Shown: positions 13,947 to 14,178 of the stretch, one piece after another
How the letters are laid out: each line of letters starts with the position of its first letter
Position numbering within the stretch: the first letter of the stretch is position 1
NCBI GenBank assembly: GCA_001751225.1
Contig: MAXT01000226.1
Span: forward strand, 1-14,178
From: Desulfuromonadales bacterium C00003107
GTDB taxonomy: Bacteria; Desulfobacterota; Desulfuromonadia; Desulfuromonadales; Syntrophotaleaceae
Direction: 5' to 3'
DNA: 14,178 nucleotides
Notes under the pieces: model-generated
What the model was told of the DNA's origin: nothing
Databases searched by the model: none
What the model saw: the letters and a program-made list of their open reading frames with translations, nothing else
Position numbers and translations under genes: made by a program

Positions 13947-14178
13947 TTATTCATGTCGATGTAGGATGTCGACAAAAAGTTGCCGGGGAAGCCGTTCCGC
14001 CCTGAAGCCTTGAGCTTGATCGTAGATTGGCTCCCCGCCCTCTTCGCCCATTCCGTGGAGTATCCGAGGCCTTGAGCTATGCTCCTGAGCCTGAATATGC
14101 AAGGAAGGTAGGCGATGGCCAGGGTCGGGGAACCGGTAACATGATAACTGAAATCCTCTTTCGAGCAAAGGAACTAAC
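13947..14178 (-). CDS. Possible C-terminal part of an unidentified protein (runs off right edge)
   Basis: A minus-strand frame is open from the window edge to a TAA at 13947-13949, giving about 76 residues ending RLPRQLFVDILHRHE. I recognise no family. It is polar with many Arg, His, Gln and Pro residues and could be a true C-terminus or a chance frame. The strong minus-strand terminator 120 bp downstream supports some minus-strand transcription unit here. The listed coordinates are partial. Confidence 0.25.
   Translation of the reverse strand, partial: LVPLLERGFQLSCYRFPDPGHRLPSLHIQAQEHSSRPRILHGMGEEGGEPIYDQAQGFRAERLPRQLFVDILHRHE

Overview
The window (about 14.2 kb, moderately GC-rich) looks like a chromosomal segment from a Deltaproteobacterium of the Desulfuromonadia type (Geobacter/Pelobacter/Desulfuromonas relatives). 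This is an inference from the gene mix: anaerobic-type cobalamin genes, a multiheme c-type cytochrome, a ferritin-like di-iron protein, a c-di-GMP enzyme with GGDEF and EAL domains, and many long palindromic intergenic repeats. No rRNA, tRNA, CRISPR array, prophage or complete insertion sequence is visible.

Layout. Bases 1-365 are a non-coding mosaic of three stem-loop repeats. Then, all on the minus strand, come an SbcD/Mre11-type nuclease (366-1673), a membrane-anchored PAS-GGDEF-EAL protein (1733-3733), a 152-bp palindromic repeat (3828-3979), and a membrane-anchored zinc-ribbon protein with a (PVA)5 microsatellite (4015-4782). A cobalamin block follows: cbiET (4847-6058), a 150-bp palindromic element, cbiX (6275-6718), cobC (6747-7397), and a small SemiSWEET/PQ-loop transporter (7397-7642) whose stop overlaps the cobC start. 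A second copy of the palindromic element, in the same orientation, lies at 7661-7818. Next come the ribosome-assembly GTPase engB (7821-8438) and a DCC-family thiol oxidoreductase (8597-8965).

The strand switches at 8966-9090 to a ferritin-like protein (9091-9588, plus). A 348-bp convergent gap separates it from a three-haem cytochrome (9937-11157, minus). mobB (11359-11868, plus) is divergent from the cytochrome. It is followed by a J-domain membrane protein (11896-12504, minus) and a GT-B glycosyltransferase (12631-13704, minus), which has a good sigma70 promoter. A strong minus-strand intrinsic terminator (13794-13826) closes whatever lies to the right: either a truncated frame running off the window end or a small RNA.

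How it works together. The clearest functional unit is cobC-cbiX-cbiET. CbiX inserts cobalt into sirohydrochlorin, CbiET methylates and decarboxylates the corrin ring intermediate, and CobC removes a phosphate at the nucleotide-loop stage. MobB serves molybdenum cofactor assembly. The cytochrome and ferritin-like proteins fit a redox-centred anaerobic lifestyle.

The most unusual material is not a gene. It is a family of about 150-bp palindromic elements with imperfect terminal inverted repeats, present as two full copies, one derivative with its two ends joined, and one isolated end. At least two other palindrome families are also present. I found no convincing novel multi-gene system; the best leads are the element family, a hairpin-plus-terminator small-RNA candidate at the right end, and several conserved-residue substitutions.
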